Shown: in pieces, positions 44,220 through 55,873 of the stretch
How the letters are laid out: every line of letters starts with the position of its first letter
How positions within the stretch are numbered: position 1 is the stretch's first letter
Source: Streptomyces roseicoloratus
GTDB taxonomy: Bacteria; Actinomycetota; Actinomycetes; Streptomycetales; Streptomycetaceae
Assembly (NCBI RefSeq): GCF_004117935.1
Contig: NZ_SDOY01000091.1
Coordinates: 45,983 to 109,982 of the forward strand
Length of the DNA stretch: 64,000 bases
Direction of reading: 5' to 3'
Notes under the pieces: model-generated
Databases searched by the model: none
Told to the model about the DNA's origin: nothing
Seen by the model: the letters and a program-made list of their open reading frames with translations, nothing else
Translations under genes and position numbers: made by a program

Positions 44220-45056
44220 ATGGAAGACGCACAACCGACCGCGGCCCTGTCCGGGCAGATCGTCCAGCTGGACCGTCTGGACGGTTCGCTGATCGAGCGG
44301 ATGCGGCACGAGGCCCTGACTGCCCCGGCACCCTGGAAGGCCGAGTACGGCGACTTCCAGTCCGGCGGCTGGTGGACCACGTCGCTGATGAACGCCTCCG
44401 GCGACGCCGCCGATGTCAGGATCGCTGACGGCGCCGCCCGCCCCACCGCCCTGCTGGAGCACATGCCCGCCACCGCCGGCCTGCTCGCGGAGCTGGGCCT
44501 GAACTACATGTGGGTGCGGCTCGCCCGGCTGGAGCCGAACGCGTTCCTGTGGGAACACCGCGACTACGACGAGCTCGACCAGGTCGAACGCCACCGCCTG
44601 CACATCCCGCTGCACACCAACTCCTCCGCGTTCCTGGTCACCGGCGGCACCAAGGTCCACATGGGCGGCGGGCGGATCTGGCGGCTGACCCCGACCTACG
44701 CGCACGGGGTCTGCAACCTCCTCGGCCCGGACCGGATCCACCTGATCGCGGACGTCTACGCGGATGACGCCTACGCCCGCCTCGCCGAACGCGCTCAGGA
44801 GCCGGCCGAGGCCGAGCACCTGCCGGCCGCGTCGGAGGCGGAGCTGGCCGAACGGCTCGCCGCCGCCCGGCGGCTCGCCGACCTCGGCTACGTGGAGGCC
44901 GCCGAACAACTGCTGCTGCGGCTGTTCTACTCCTACGCCCTGCCGGAGGGCACCGCCTACGACCTGATCGCGGGCCTGCACACCGCGCTCGGCGACAGCG
45001 AGGCCAACCGCCGCTGGACGGCCGCGAAGTCCAAGCTCCTCGCCCTCGTCCCGTGA
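44220..45056 (+). CDS. Aspartyl/asparaginyl beta-hydroxylase-like dioxygenase
   Basis: A 278-aa Fe(II)/2-oxoglutarate oxygenase-like protein. The metal ligands fit: His113-x-Asp115 in WEHRDY and His162 in YAHGVCN; RHRLHIPLHTN provides the region that binds 2-oxoglutarate. The C-terminal ~80 residues form a helical extension (AARRLADLGYVEAAEQLLLR). Relatives hydroxylate amino acids, free or in proteins. First gene of the cargo operon, ATG 44220; the next gene starts within 51 bp or may overlap. Confidence 0.82.
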   Translation: MEDAQPTAALSGQIVQLDRLDGSLIERMRHEALTAPAPWKAEYGDFQSGGWWTTSLMNASGDAADVRIADGAARPTALLEHMPATAGLLAELGLNYMWVRLARLEPNAFLWEHRDYDELDQVERHRLHIPLHTNSSAFLVTGGTKVHMGGGRIWRLTPTYAHGVCNLLGPDRIHLIADVYADDAYARLAERAQEPAEAEHLPAASEAELAERLAAARRLADLGYVEAAEQLLLRLFYSYALPEGTAYDLIAGLHTALGDSEANRRWTAAKSKLLALVP

Positions 45057-45106
45057 CCCGGCCCGCACCTGTCCGCGCCACCACCAGCCCGGAAGGACTC
45101 CCGCTC

Positions 45107-46003
45107 ATGCCCACCGCACTGTCCCTGGCCCCGGCCGAACTGCACCTGGCCGAACTCACCGAGGCCAACCGGCCCGCCCAGCTGCCGCTGTTGACCCGCA
45201 TCGCCGGCCTGCTGTCTGCCTCCCCGGCCGTCACCCACCTGCTGGTCCGCGGCTCGCTCGCCTCCGGCACCGCCGACCGCCTCTCCGACGTCGACTTCGT
45301 CGTCGGCGTCCACGACCGCGACCTGCCCGCCTTCACCTCGGCCCTGAACGACCTGATGACGGTCGCGGCCGGGGCCCTGCTGCCCGGCTGGCGCGACACC
45401 ATCGTCGCGGACCTCGGCGGCATCGGCTTCGTCTTCCTCGTCCAGCACGAGGGCAAGCTCCAGCAGGTCGACCTCTACATCGCGCCCGCCTCCCAGATCA
45501 CCGCCCTGCGACGCAAGGTCGGCGGCAAGATGCTGCTTCAGCGCCCGCCGGCCGAGATCACCACCTCCCAGATCGAGCAGGCCCAGACCCACGTGGCCGA
45601 GCTGACGGCCCGGCCGCGCTCGTGCACTGAGCTGCTGATCGAGCACCTGGTCCTGGCGGTGCTGCTGCACAAGCGCATCCAGCGCGGTCAGCGGTTCGTC
45701 GCCTACGCCGAGTGGCACCTGCTGCACACTGCGACGAAGGACCTGATCAAGACCGCGCTCGCGCCGACCTCGCGGTTCTGGGGCTGGTACCAGCTGCGGG
45801 AGGAGCTCGTGCTCACCCCGATCGGCCGGGCCTGCCTGGCCGACCTGGACGCCGCGATCACCTCCCCGGCCGTCCCCGCGGCCGCCGACGTCAACGCCGC
45901 CCTGGACCGGGTGATCGTGCTGACCGAGCGGGCCTGCCCGAACGCCCTGGACGGCCTGGCGGACGCGCTGACCGCCTACCGCACCTACCTGGAGCTGGCG
46001 TGA
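45107..46003 (+). CDS. Nucleotidyltransferase-fold protein
   Basis: A 298-aa protein with the pol-beta nucleotidyltransferase motif VRGSLASGTADRLSDVDFVV (GS...D-x-D) and a third acidic residue in QQVDLYIAP. It may transfer a nucleotide to a small molecule, tRNA or protein. I chose ATG 45107 (GGAAGGA upstream); GTG 45053, overlapping the previous stop, would add 18 residues. The C-terminal region is helical (ELLIEHLVLAVLLHKRIQRG). The stop overlaps the LOG-family gene. Confidence 0.82.
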   Translation: MPTALSLAPAELHLAELTEANRPAQLPLLTRIAGLLSASPAVTHLLVRGSLASGTADRLSDVDFVVGVHDRDLPAFTSALNDLMTVAAGALLPGWRDTIVADLGGIGFVFLVQHEGKLQQVDLYIAPASQITALRRKVGGKMLLQRPPAEITTSQIEQAQTHVAELTARPRSCTELLIEHLVLAVLLHKRIQRGQRFVAYAEWHLLHTATKDLIKTALAPTSRFWGWYQLREELVLTPIGRACLADLDAAITSPAVPAAADVNAALDRVIVLTERACPNALDGLADALTAYRTYLELA

Positions 46004-46614
46004 AGCCCCAGGCCAGCCGCCTCCCCGTCCCGGCCTCCGGCCGGGACGGGGCCCAGGGCCGGCAGAAGACGGCGGTGTTCTTCGGCGGCGTGGTCCCCGT
46101 CGGACCGGACGAGGAACGCCTCGCCGAAGAGGTCGGCATGGCCCTGGCCGGAGCCGGGTTCGCGCTGCTGCACGGCGGCTACAACGGGCTGATGGAAGCA
46201 GCCGCCCGCGGGGCTACGGCCAAGGGCGGCACGGTCACCGCCGTCACCCTCGCCGACAAGCACACCCAGTGGGGCGAATTCAACCCGTACGTCACCGACG
46301 AGGTTCACCTGCCGGACCTCGGCGCCCGCCTCAACCACTACCTTGACTCGGCGGACCTGGTGGTCGCGATGGGCGGCGGAGTCGGCACCCTGCACGAGCT
46401 GACCGCCGCCCTCTACTACGCGGGCAACATCCGCCCCGTCCCCGTCTGGATCACCGGCCCCACCGCGCTCGGGCTGCTGGCCTTCCTGCGGCGCGAGAAG
46501 TGGCTGTTCGAGACGCCCACCCGCCCGCTGGGCTTCATCAGCCCGATCGCGTCGGCGGCCGCGTTCGCCACCCAGCTCCACACCCTGACAGCCGAGAAGG
46601 AGGCCGGAGCATGA
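46000..46614 (+). CDS. LOG-family (TIGR00725-like) nucleotide phosphoribohydrolase-type protein
   Basis: A 204-aa Rossmann-like protein with the LOG signature MGGGVGTLHELTAAL (~125) and FALLHGGYNGLMEAAARGA. LOG enzymes split nucleoside 5'-monophosphates into base and ribose 5-phosphate, first known from cytokinin activation. GTG 46000 overlaps the preceding stop (GTGA) with GGAG upstream; the stop overlaps the phosphoribosyltransferase start. Confidence 0.85.
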   Translation: MKPQASRLPVPASGRDGAQGRQKTAVFFGGVVPVGPDEERLAEEVGMALAGAGFALLHGGYNGLMEAAARGATAKGGTVTAVTLADKHTQWGEFNPYVTDEVHLPDLGARLNHYLDSADLVVAMGGGVGTLHELTAALYYAGNIRPVPVWITGPTALGLLAFLRREKWLFETPTRPLGFISPIASAAAFATQLHTLTAEKEAGA

Positions 46615-47156
46615 CCGTCACCACCACCGCCACCCTGGCGGCCCGGGTCGCCGAGACGGCCTGCGTCGCCGACGCGTTCACCCTGGCCGACGGACAGGTA
46701 CTGGACGCGTACTTCGACGAGTACCGCCTGGCCGCCTACCCGCAGTTGCTGCACGACGTCGCCGACGCGATGGCCGCCCTCGTCCCTGAGGACGCCGAGG
46801 TGCTGGCCGGGATCGAGCTCGGCGGCGTCCCCCTGGTCATCGCCCTGTCGGCCGCGACTGGACTGCCGGCCGCGTTCCTCAGGCGGCTGCCCAAGCGCTA
46901 CGGCTCCAAGCGGCAGATCGAGGGCGCCGACGTCACCGGGCGGCGGGTCGTCCTAGTCGACGACGTGGTCCGTTCCGGCGGCCAGCTGCTGGCCATGACC
47001 CGGATACTGCGGGTCGCCGGAGCCCCGGTCACCCACGCGCTGTGCGTACTGGAGCGCCCGCTCGGCGGGAGGATCCTGCTGGACGAGCATGGCGTCGCCC
47101 TCCACCCGCTGCTGACCGAGGCCGACCTGCCCACCACCAAGGGGGTGGCGTCGTGA
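46611..47156 (+). CDS. Phosphoribosyltransferase (orotate PRTase-like)
   Basis: A 181-aa type I phosphoribosyltransferase. The PRPP-binding motif is VVLVDDVVRSGGQ (~112-124), and AGIELGGVPLVIALS plus FLRRLPKRYGSKRQIEG match the orotate PRTase pattern. It would join a base to PRPP, possibly the base released by the LOG-family neighbour. ATG 46611 overlaps the previous stop; GTGA links it to the HAD gene. It is unlikely to be the housekeeping pyrE, given operon and location. Confidence 0.85.
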   Translation: MTVTTTATLAARVAETACVADAFTLADGQVLDAYFDEYRLAAYPQLLHDVADAMAALVPEDAEVLAGIELGGVPLVIALSAATGLPAAFLRRLPKRYGSKRQIEGADVTGRRVVLVDDVVRSGGQLLAMTRILRVAGAPVTHALCVLERPLGGRILLDEHGVALHPLLTEADLPTTKGVAS

Positions 47157-47830
47157 CGGGGGCTGCGCTGTTCGACATGGACGGGGTCCTGCTGGACAGC
47201 CGGACCGCGATGCTGGCTACCCTCGCCGGGGTCGCGACCGCCGCCCTTGGACGCCGCATCACCGCCGCCGACCTGCCGCCGGACGCGCTCACCACCCCGC
47301 GGGTGGAGGTCCTGACCGGACTCGGGGTCGTCGACCCGGACGAGGTCTGCGCCCTCTGGTGGGATGCGGCCCTGGCCACCGCCGCCGGCACCGCCCTGTT
47401 CCCGGGAGTGCTGGAAGGGCTGACGGCGATCAAGGCCGCCGGGATCGCGACGGGCCTGGTCACCCTGCAGACCCGCACCCGGCTGCCCTGGCTGCTGCCG
47501 CCGGCCGTCCTCGCGCTGCTGGACGTGACCGTCTGCCGGGAGGACGCCGAACCCAAACCCGCCCCGGACGGGCTCTTGCTCGCCCTGGGCAAGCTCGGCG
47601 CCTCCCCGTACGAGACGGTGTTCCTCGGCGACACGGTCGGGGACATCGCGGCCGCCCGCGCGGCCGGCATCACCCCGCTCGGGGCCGCATGGGGCTACGC
47701 CGGACCCGCCGCCCTCAAGGCGGCCGGGCCCGCCACGGTCCTGGACGATCCGGCCCTCATCGGGCCGGGCCTGCTGGACTTCACGTCCTGCCAGACCGCC
47801 GGGCTCACGGCGACGACACGCACACGCTAA
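47153..47830 (+). CDS. HAD-superfamily phosphatase
   Basis: A 225-aa hydrolase with motif I FDMDGVLLDS (nucleophile Asp9), motif II Thr in VTLQTRT, motif III Lys in AEPKPAPDG and motif IV FLGDTVGDIAAA. It probably removes phosphate from a sugar or nucleotide. GTG 47153 overlaps the previous stop (GTGA). It is the last gene of the five-gene run; a long hairpin and alaS follow. Confidence 0.87.
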   Translation: MTGAALFDMDGVLLDSRTAMLATLAGVATAALGRRITAADLPPDALTTPRVEVLTGLGVVDPDEVCALWWDAALATAAGTALFPGVLEGLTAIKAAGIATGLVTLQTRTRLPWLLPPAVLALLDVTVCREDAEPKPAPDGLLLALGKLGASPYETVFLGDTVGDIAAARAAGITPLGAAWGYAGPAALKAAGPATVLDDPALIGPGLLDFTSCQTAGLTATTRTR

Positions 47831-47857
47831 GCGATCTTGACGCCGGACCCGCTACAG

Positions 47858-47909
47858 TCGGTGGTGCAGCAGACCAGGACAGCAGCTCTGGGGTCTGCTG
47901 CACCACCGA
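47858..47909 (+). promoter_or_regulatory. 18-bp perfect inverted repeat downstream of the HAD gene
   Basis: TCGGTGGTGCAGCAGACC (47858-47875) pairs exactly with 47892-47909 around a 16-nt loop. An outer CTTGAC...GTCAAG pair (47836-47841 and 47929-47934) extends the structure imperfectly, enclosing the region up to the leader peptide's ribosome site. Because of the symmetry both strands would read VCCTTD. No T run follows, so it may be a terminator, an mRNA stabiliser or part of an attenuator. Confidence 0.75.
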
Positions 47910-47934
47910 TGTGATCAACGGATCTGGAGTCAAG

Positions 47935-47982
47935 GTGCGGCCCATGGGGGCGCGAGCTATCTGCGTCGAGCTGGAGAACTGA
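47935..47982 (+). CDS. 15-codon putative leader peptide upstream of alaS
   Basis: GTG 47935 is preceded by GGAG at 5 nt and opens a 15-codon frame, MRPMGARAICVELEN, ending at TGA 47982. It includes two Ala codons (GCG, GCT) and overlaps the first of two GAGAAC segments that can pair with GTTCTC downstream. This looks like a transcription-attenuation leader, but the peptide could also be chance. Confidence 0.4.
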   Translation: MRPMGARAICVELEN

Positions 47983-48005
47983 GAACCCTCTCAGTCCCTG
48001 TTCTC
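47974..48005 (+). promoter_or_regulatory. Mutually exclusive hairpins in the alaS leader
   Basis: CTGAGA (47979-47984) pairs with TCTCAG (47989-47994). GAGAAC (47974-47979 or 47981-47986) can instead pair with GTTCTC (48000-48005). The two structures cannot form together, and the first segment is covered by a ribosome at the end of the 15-codon leader. The remaining 64 bp to the alaS ATG show no other structure. Confidence 0.45.
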
Positions 48006-48069
48006 GGCCCGGCTCGGCGTGTGATCTCCCCTCCCACCTTCCGTGACTCTTCCGTGAGGCCATCCAGCC

Positions 48070-50724
<2,655 letters not shown>

Positions 50725-50787
50725 CGGACGCCCGCCATCCCTGAACTCTCCGCAGCCCTCGTGCAGGGTGTAGGGGGGATGAATACA

Positions 50788-50817
50788 CGTGGGCCTCCGC
50801 GCTGGCGGAGGCCCACG
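50788..50817. terminator. Terminator of alaS
   Basis: CGTGGGCCTCCGC (50788-50800) pairs perfectly with GCGGAGGCCCACG (50805-50817) around the loop GCTG. It lies 63 bp after the alaS stop and also faces the minus-strand membrane-protein fragment. Confidence 0.85.
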
Positions 50818-50889
50818 ATTCATCTGTAGCGCCGAAGTGGGCGGCTGGAACCTCGGATCAACGGTCCCTGCCGCCGATTCCCATGGCCG

Positions 50890-51872
50890 TCAGGCCGGCG
50901 GGCCGCTGGCGTTCTGGGCGGCCGCCGTACGCGGGGCGGGAACGTGCGGTCGCGTCCCGGAAGGTGAGTTGCCGTTGTCGCGGTCCGCGGGGCCAGGGGC
51001 GCCGAACTCATCGGTCAGCGTCTCCGGGCCGACGCCGTTGTCCCGGATGAACGCCATGAATGGCCTGATCCGGTCCAGGTTGCCGGTCATCGTGGCAGTG
51101 ATAACGGCGGACACGACGAAGACCAGGATGGGCACGAAGAACAGGGTCGACCCCGTCCCGCCCAGCACCAGCGTCAGCAACAGAACGACCGCCGCAACGC
51201 CAGCGGCCGGCCCGAACACACGGATCGCCACCCGGCCCTCAAGCGCGTCGGGACCGACCCCGCGGGCAAGATCTCTTTCAGGCAACAGGGCGCCGTAGTC
51301 ACAGCGCGCCTGCGCGGACGCTATCCGCACAGCCAGCCGCGCCAGCTCCCTGACCGCCTCGTCCCGGCTCTCGATCAGCCGCGTGGTCTGCACCGTCAGC
51401 ACCGCGTTGACCCGGCGCCCGTGCATCATCAGCTTGATCCGACTGCCGTAGTAGTGCCGCAGGCCCCCGCTCTTGCTCGCGCTGAACCTGATCCGCGCCT
51501 GCAAGGCGGTGACCGCATCCAGAACCTTCTCCATCGCCGCGTGCCGGGACCTGCCCGGCCCGGACGCGGACAGAGCGGCCAGCCTCGGCAAGAGGTCAAG
51601 GGCAGCGGAGACGACCTCGTCGGCCTGACGCGGGGGCCGGCCGCGAGTCACCTTCTCGTGCTTGATCAGCCAGGACGCCAGCCATAAGCCCAGGAAGACG
51701 ATCCCCGCTATGGCTGCAGCCGCAGCGGAAACGGCGAGCTCCTCCGCAGGGGGGATCACCGGTCCGTGCTTGTCTTTCAAGGAGTAGAGCGTCCCCGCCC
51801 TGTACAAGACGAAGGCGCCGAAGGCCAGCCCCAGAGCCTGGCCGGTGTACGACAACGCCGCCCTCAAGAACC
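50890..51872 (-). pseudogene. Membrane protein, 3' part (split by the Tn3-family transposon)
   Basis: It encodes the C-terminal 325 residues of a membrane protein: two N-side hydrophobic segments (ALGLAFGAFVLYRAG, AAAAAIAGIVFLGLWLASWL), a helical central region and two more segments (AAGVAAVVLLLTLVLGG, FFVPILVFVVSAVITAT). The reading frame enters directly from transposon DNA with no start of its own. The missing 5' part is at 59140-59313; joining them at the GAACC duplication gives a 383-aa protein in frame. Function unknown. Confidence 0.85.
51868..51872. repeat. Left 5-bp target duplication (GAACC)
   Basis: GAACC immediately precedes the left transposon end at 51873; an identical GAACC follows the right end at 59140-59144. 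Five-base duplication is typical for Tn3-family transposition. Confidence 0.9.
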
Positions 51873-51911
51873 GGCCCTGTTCTCGTATAGCTACGGCGAA
51901 CGGACATGTAG
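51873..51911. repeat. Left terminal inverted repeat of the transposon
   Basis: 39 bp beginning GGCCCTGTTCTCGTATAGCT; the first 27 positions are identical to the inverted right end, then positions 28, 29 and 35 differ. tnpA starts 60 bp inside. Confidence 0.92.
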
Positions 51912-51971
51912 CGCTGTGTGATTGCCCTGGTGTTCGTTTCTCCTGGCTGGGCGCCTCGTTGAGCTGAACGA

Positions 51972-54900
51972 GTGATCTCGGTCGGGGTGGAGGGGGACGG
52001 AGTGCGGCAGGACTGGGAGCCGGAGGACCTGATCGAGGTCTGGACGCTGCTGGAAGACGACATGAAGCGGGTGCGGAACAAGTCCGGGGCGACCCGGCTC
52101 GGGTTCGCGCTCTTGCTGAAGTTCTTCGAGGTGGAGGCCCGGTTCCCGGAGTCGGCCAGGGAGGTGCCGGCCGCCGCGGTGGAGTACGTGGCCCAGCAGG
52201 TGAAGGTCCCGGCCGGGGCGTGGGCGGAGTACGACTGGCAGAGCAAGGCGATCCAGCGGCATCGGGGCGAGATCCGGGCGGCGTACGGGTTCCGTGCGAA
52301 CACCGAGGAGGACCAGGACCGGCTGGCCGCGTGGCTGGCGACCGAGCTGTGTCCGGTGGAGTTGTCGCGGGACCGGCTGGCGGCCGCGGTGGTGGCCCGG
52401 TGCCGCAACGACCACGTCGAACCGCCGGCGCCCGGGCAGGTGCGGCGGCTGGTCGGCAAGGCGGTCAAGGACTTCGAGAAGCGGTTCTGCCGCAGCACGC
52501 TGGACCGGCTCAGCCACGCGACCCGCTCGCGGCTGGAGGACCTGATCGCGGGCGATGGAACCGAGCAGGGCGCCGACGGCGACGGCGCGGCGGCCGGGGG
52601 TGGGCGGTCGCACTTCACCGAGCTGAAGACTGACCCGGGTGCCCCGGGCCTGGAAAGCCTGCTGGCTGAAGTGAACAAGCTGGAGCGGGTGCGGTGCCAG
52701 GAGCTGCCCGCGGACCTGTTCGCGGACGTGTCGGAGAAGCTGGTGGACGCCTGGCGGGCGCGGGCGTCGAAGGAGTACCCGGCGAATCTGGAGCGGATGA
52801 AGCCACCGCGGCGCCTGACACTGCTGGCCACGTTGTGCCACGTGCGGCAGACGGAGATCACCGACTCGCTGGTGGACCTGTTTATCCAGCTCGTACTGAA
52901 GATCAACACGCGTGCGGAGCGGCGGGTCGAGAAGGAGCTGGGGGCGGAGCTGAAGAAGGTCCGGGGCAAGGAGGCGATGCTGCTGCGGGTCGCGGAGGCG
53001 GCCCTGTCGGAGCCGTCCGGCACCGTGCGGCGGGTGATCTTCCCGGTGGTGGGCGGGGAGAAGACGCTGAAGGCCCTGGCGGCGGAGGCCGCGGCGAACG
53101 AGGCCCGCTACAAGGCCCGGGTTCGCACCGTGCTGCGCTCCTCGTACTCGGCGCACTGGCGGCGGATGCTGTCGCCGCTGCTGCGGGCGCTGGAGCTGAA
53201 GTGCAACAACACCGCCTACCGGCCGGTGATGGACGCGATCGACCTGCTGAAGCGGTATCTGGAACAGCCGTTGAAGGAGGGCGCGTTCTTCGACCCGGCG
53301 GAGACGGTGCCGCTGGAGGGTGTGGTGCCCGAGCAGTGGCGGGCGGCAGTAGTGGACGACAAGGGCCGGGTGGAGCGCATCCCGTACGAGCTGTGCGTGC
53401 TGGTCAGCTTGCGGGACGCGCTGCGCCGGCGGGAGATCTGGGTGGTGGGCGCGAACCGGTGGCGCAACCCGGAGGACGACCTGCCCGCCGACTTCGAGGA
53501 CAACCGGGACGTGCACTACGCGGCCCTGGGCCAGCCGCAGGACGCCGGCGAGTTCATCACCGCTCTGAAGAGCAAGCTCCGCACCTCATTGGACCGCTTC
53601 GAGCAGGCTCTGGCCGAGGGCACCACGGGCGGGGTCGCGATCGTCAGGAAGCACGGCGAGCCGTGGATCCGTGTCTCGCCGCGAGGCAAGCAGGAGGAAC
53701 CGGAGTCCCTGGTCGCCATCAAGGCGGAGATCGAGCGGCGCTGGGGCACCATCGACCTGCTGGACATCCTGAAGTACGCCGAGTTCGACACCGACTTCAT
53801 CGCCGAGTTCACCTCGGTCGCCACCAGAGAGAACCTGTCCAAGGACGTACTGCGCCGCCGACTGCTGCTGGTCCTGTTCGGCCTGGGCACCAACATGGGC
53901 ATCAAGCGTGTCGCGGTCACCGGCAAGCACGGCGAGTCCGAGGCGACGCTGCGCCGGGTGCGGCACCTGTTCGTCAACCGGGCCAACATGCGCGCCGCCT
54001 TGCGCAAGCTGGTGAACGCCACCTTCGCCGCCCGCGACGAGATGTGGTGGGGCACCGGCACCGCGTGCGCCTCCGACAGCCGCAAGTTCGGCGCCTGGTC
54101 CTCGAACCTGATGACCGAGTGGCACCAGCGCTACCGCGGCCCCGGCGTGATGATCTACTGGCACGTCGAGCGGAAGTCGGTGTGCATCTACTCCCAGCTC
54201 AAGAGCTGTTCGGCCTCCGAGGTCGCCTCGATGATCGAGGGCGTACTGCGGCACTGCACCGACATGGAGGTCGACCGGCAGTACACCGACACCCACGGCG
54301 CGTCCATCGTCGGCTTCGCCTTCGCCCACATGCTCGACTTCAAGCTCATGCCCAGGCTGAAGAACATCGGCTCCGCCCGGCTGTACCGTCCGGCCGCAGG
54401 CGAGGACGACAACTGGCCGAACCTCGCGCCGGTGCTGTCGACCAAGACGATCAACTGGGACCTGATCCGCCAGCAGTACGACCAGATCGTGAAGTACACC
54501 ACCGCCCTGCGCCTGGGCACCGCCGAGGCCGAGCAGGTTCTGCGCCGCTTCACCCGCGGCGGGCCCAAGCACCCCACCTACCAGGCGATCGAGGAACTCG
54601 GGCGGGCTGTGCGCACGGCGTTCGTCTGCGATTACCTGGCCGACGTCGAGCTGCGCCAGGAGATCCACGAGGGCTTGCAGGTCGTGGAGAACTGGAACAG
54701 CGCGAACAAGGACCTCTTCTACGGCAAGGACGGCGACCTGGCCGGGGCGGACAAGGAGTCCCAGGAGGTGTCCATGCTCGCCCTGCACCTGCTCCAGTCC
54801 GCCCTGGTGCACGTCAACACGCTGCTGATGCAGCAGGTCCTCGCCGACGAGAAGTGGGCCGACATGCTCACCGACGCCGACCGGCGGGCCCTGTCACCAC

Positions 54901-55034
54901 TGTTCTGGACGCACGTGAACCCCTACGGCCGGTTCGAGCTGGACATGAACAGCCGCCTTCAGCTGGACCTGACCGCCACGGCTGTGCCCGGCCCGCGCAG
55001 CCCGCAGGCCGAGGCGGCACCGGCCGGGAGGTGA
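51972..55034 (+). CDS. tnpA: Tn3-family transposase
   Basis: A 1020-aa DDE transposase, full length for the family. The first acidic residue lies in [13 protein letters not shown] (Asp595 or Asp598), the second in [14 protein letters not shown] (Asp773) and the Glu in [13 protein letters not shown] (Glu906). The domain for end binding and the [16 protein letters not shown] start are typical of actinobacterial Tn3 enzymes. GTG 51972 is used; an in-frame GTG at 52002 is an alternative. The gene is intact, so the transposon may be active. Confidence 0.95.
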   Translation: MISVGVEGDGVRQDWEPEDLIEVWTLLEDDMKRVRNKSGATRLGFALLLKFFEVEARFPESAREVPAAAVEYVAQQVKVPAGAWAEYDWQSKAIQRHRGEIRAAYGFRANTEEDQDRLAAWLATELCPVELSRDRLAAAVVARCRNDHVEPPAPGQVRRLVGKAVKDFEKRFCRSTLDRLSHATRSRLEDLIAGDGTEQGADGDGAAAGGGRSHFTELKTDPGAPGLESLLAEVNKLERVRCQELPADLFADVSEKLVDAWRARASKEYPANLERMKPPRRLTLLATLCHVRQTEITDSLVDLFIQLVLKINTRAERRVEKELGAELKKVRGKEAMLLRVAEAALSEPSGTVRRVIFPVVGGEKTLKALAAEAAANEARYKARVRTVLRSSYSAHWRRMLSPLLRALELKCNNTAYRPVMDAIDLLKRYLEQPLKEGAFFDPAETVPLEGVVPEQWRAAVVDDKGRVERIPYELCVLVSLRDALRRREIWVVGANRWRNPEDDLPADFEDNRDVHYAALGQPQDAGEFITALKSKLRTSLDRFEQALAEGTTGGVAIVRKHGEPWIRVSPRGKQEEPESLVAIKAEIERRWGTIDLLDILKYAEFDTDFIAEFTSVATRENLSKDVLRRRLLLVLFGLGTNMGIKRVAVTGKHGESEATLRRVRHLFVNRANMRAALRKLVNATFAARDEMWWGTGTACASDSRKFGAWSSNLMTEWHQRYRGPGVMIYWHVERKSVCIYSQLKSCSASEVASMIEGVLRHCTDMEVDRQYTDTHGASIVGFAFAHMLDFKLMPRLKNIGSARLYRPAAGEDDNWPNLAPVLSTKTINWDLIRQQYDQIVKYTTALRLGTAEAEQVLRRFTRGGPKHPTYQAIEELGRAVRTAFVCDYLADVELRQEIHEGLQVVENWNSANKDLFYGKDGDLAGADKESQEVSMLALHLLQSALVHVNTLLMQQVLADEKWADMLTDADRRALSPLFWTHVNPYGRFELDMNSRLQLDLTATAVPGPRSPQAEAAPAGR

Positions 55035-55042
55035 CGCCGCAG

Positions 55043-55474
55043 CTAGACGCGGGCGGCCGGAGCGTTCTGCTCCAGGCGGGCGCCCAGAGTGTCGGCGAAG
55101 TCCTCGGCGCGGGCCAGCTGGATGCGCAGCTTCTCCACCTGCTCGGCGGCGGCCTGCCGGTAGGTCCGTACGCGCTCCAGCAGCGCCTCGCGCTCGGCGG
55201 CGTCGAGGGCGCCGTCGCCGTCCGAGCGGTCGGTGGCGTCCAGGCGGTCGGTGGCGTCCAGGAGGTCGCGCATCTGGTCCAGGGTGAAGCCGAGCGGCTT
55301 CATCCGGCGGATGACCATGAGGCGGGCGACGTCGGTCTCTGTGTAGAGGCGGAACCCGCCCTGGGACCGGGCGGAGGGGATGACCAGGCCTGTCTCCTCG
55401 TAGTGCCGGATGGTGCGCAGCGACAGCTCCGTCCGCGCGGCGACCTCGCCGATCTGCATGTGCTTGTCGTTCAC
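55043..55474 (-). CDS. MerR-family regulator
   Basis: A 143-aa transcription factor: winged HTH (MQIGEVAARTELSLRTIRHY, ETGLVIPSARSQGGFRLYTE) followed by a coiled-coil dimer helix (AAAEQVEKLRIQLARAEDFA). No cysteine ligand pattern for metals is visible, so a small-molecule or redox signal is possible. GTG 55474 has AGGGA upstream. It is divergent from the SulP gene; the palindrome at 55533-55556 is the obvious operator. Confidence 0.88.
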   Translation of the reverse strand: MNDKHMQIGEVAARTELSLRTIRHYEETGLVIPSARSQGGFRLYTETDVARLMVIRRMKPLGFTLDQMRDLLDATDRLDATDRSDGDGALDAAEREALLERVRTYRQAAAEQVEKLRIQLARAEDFADTLGARLEQNAPAARV

Positions 55475-55532
55475 GCCCGTGTCCCTGGCCCTTCCCGTTG
55501 TGGCGGGTCGCGTCCCGTGCGACCCCACCGAC

Positions 55533-55556
55533 CTCTACTCTAACGTTAGGGTAGAG
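55533..55556. promoter_or_regulatory. MerR-type palindromic operator
   Basis: CTCTAC-T-CTAACGTTAG-G-GTAGAG is a near-perfect 24-bp palindrome in the gap between the divergent MerR and SulP genes. MerR proteins bind such dyads within promoters with a long spacer and distort them to activate transcription. Confidence 0.75.
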
Positions 55557-55873
55557 TTGATGATGGCGAGGGCGGCCCGGCTGCCCCGCTACTGCCGTTC
55601 CGGGGCCGATGGCGCCCCCGGCGAAGATCCGATTCTTGCAGGAGAGAGCGTGCGCGAGCCCATGACGCCGACCGCCGCCCCCTGCCCGCCGTGACCCTTC
55701 GCCTTCGGACCTGACCGCCCGGCCGGGCACCGCCCAGGCCCCCGGCTCGCGTCCTTCACGACTTCCCGGCCCGCCTCGGGCCGCCCGCGGGATGCCGGCC
55801 GGCCTCCCGCGTCTCCTCCCGCACACCCCCGGCCTGCCCGCGGTGTGCCCGAGCACGACAGGTACGCATTTCC
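55557..55873 (+). promoter_or_regulatory. Long 5' leader of the SulP gene with a possible 14-codon leader ORF
   Basis: 317 bp between the MerR operator and the SulP start with no sizeable gene. GTG 55650, with GCAGGAGAGAGC upstream, opens a 14-codon frame MREPMTPTAAPCPP ending at 55694. Several GC-rich inverted segments lie between 55700 and 55860. It could be a translation-sensing leader for the transporter; evidence is limited to the strong ribosome site. Confidence 0.35.

Noticed and set aside
47858..47909. Integron attC site or tRNA gene
   Set aside because: There are no RYYYAAC/GTTRRRY core sites, no integron integrase, and no cloverleaf or TTCGA-type T loop.
47831..48069. T-box riboswitch before alaS
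   Set aside because: No AGGGTGGNACCGCG-type T-box sequence or recognisable specifier stem is present; the structure looks like leader-peptide attenuation instead.
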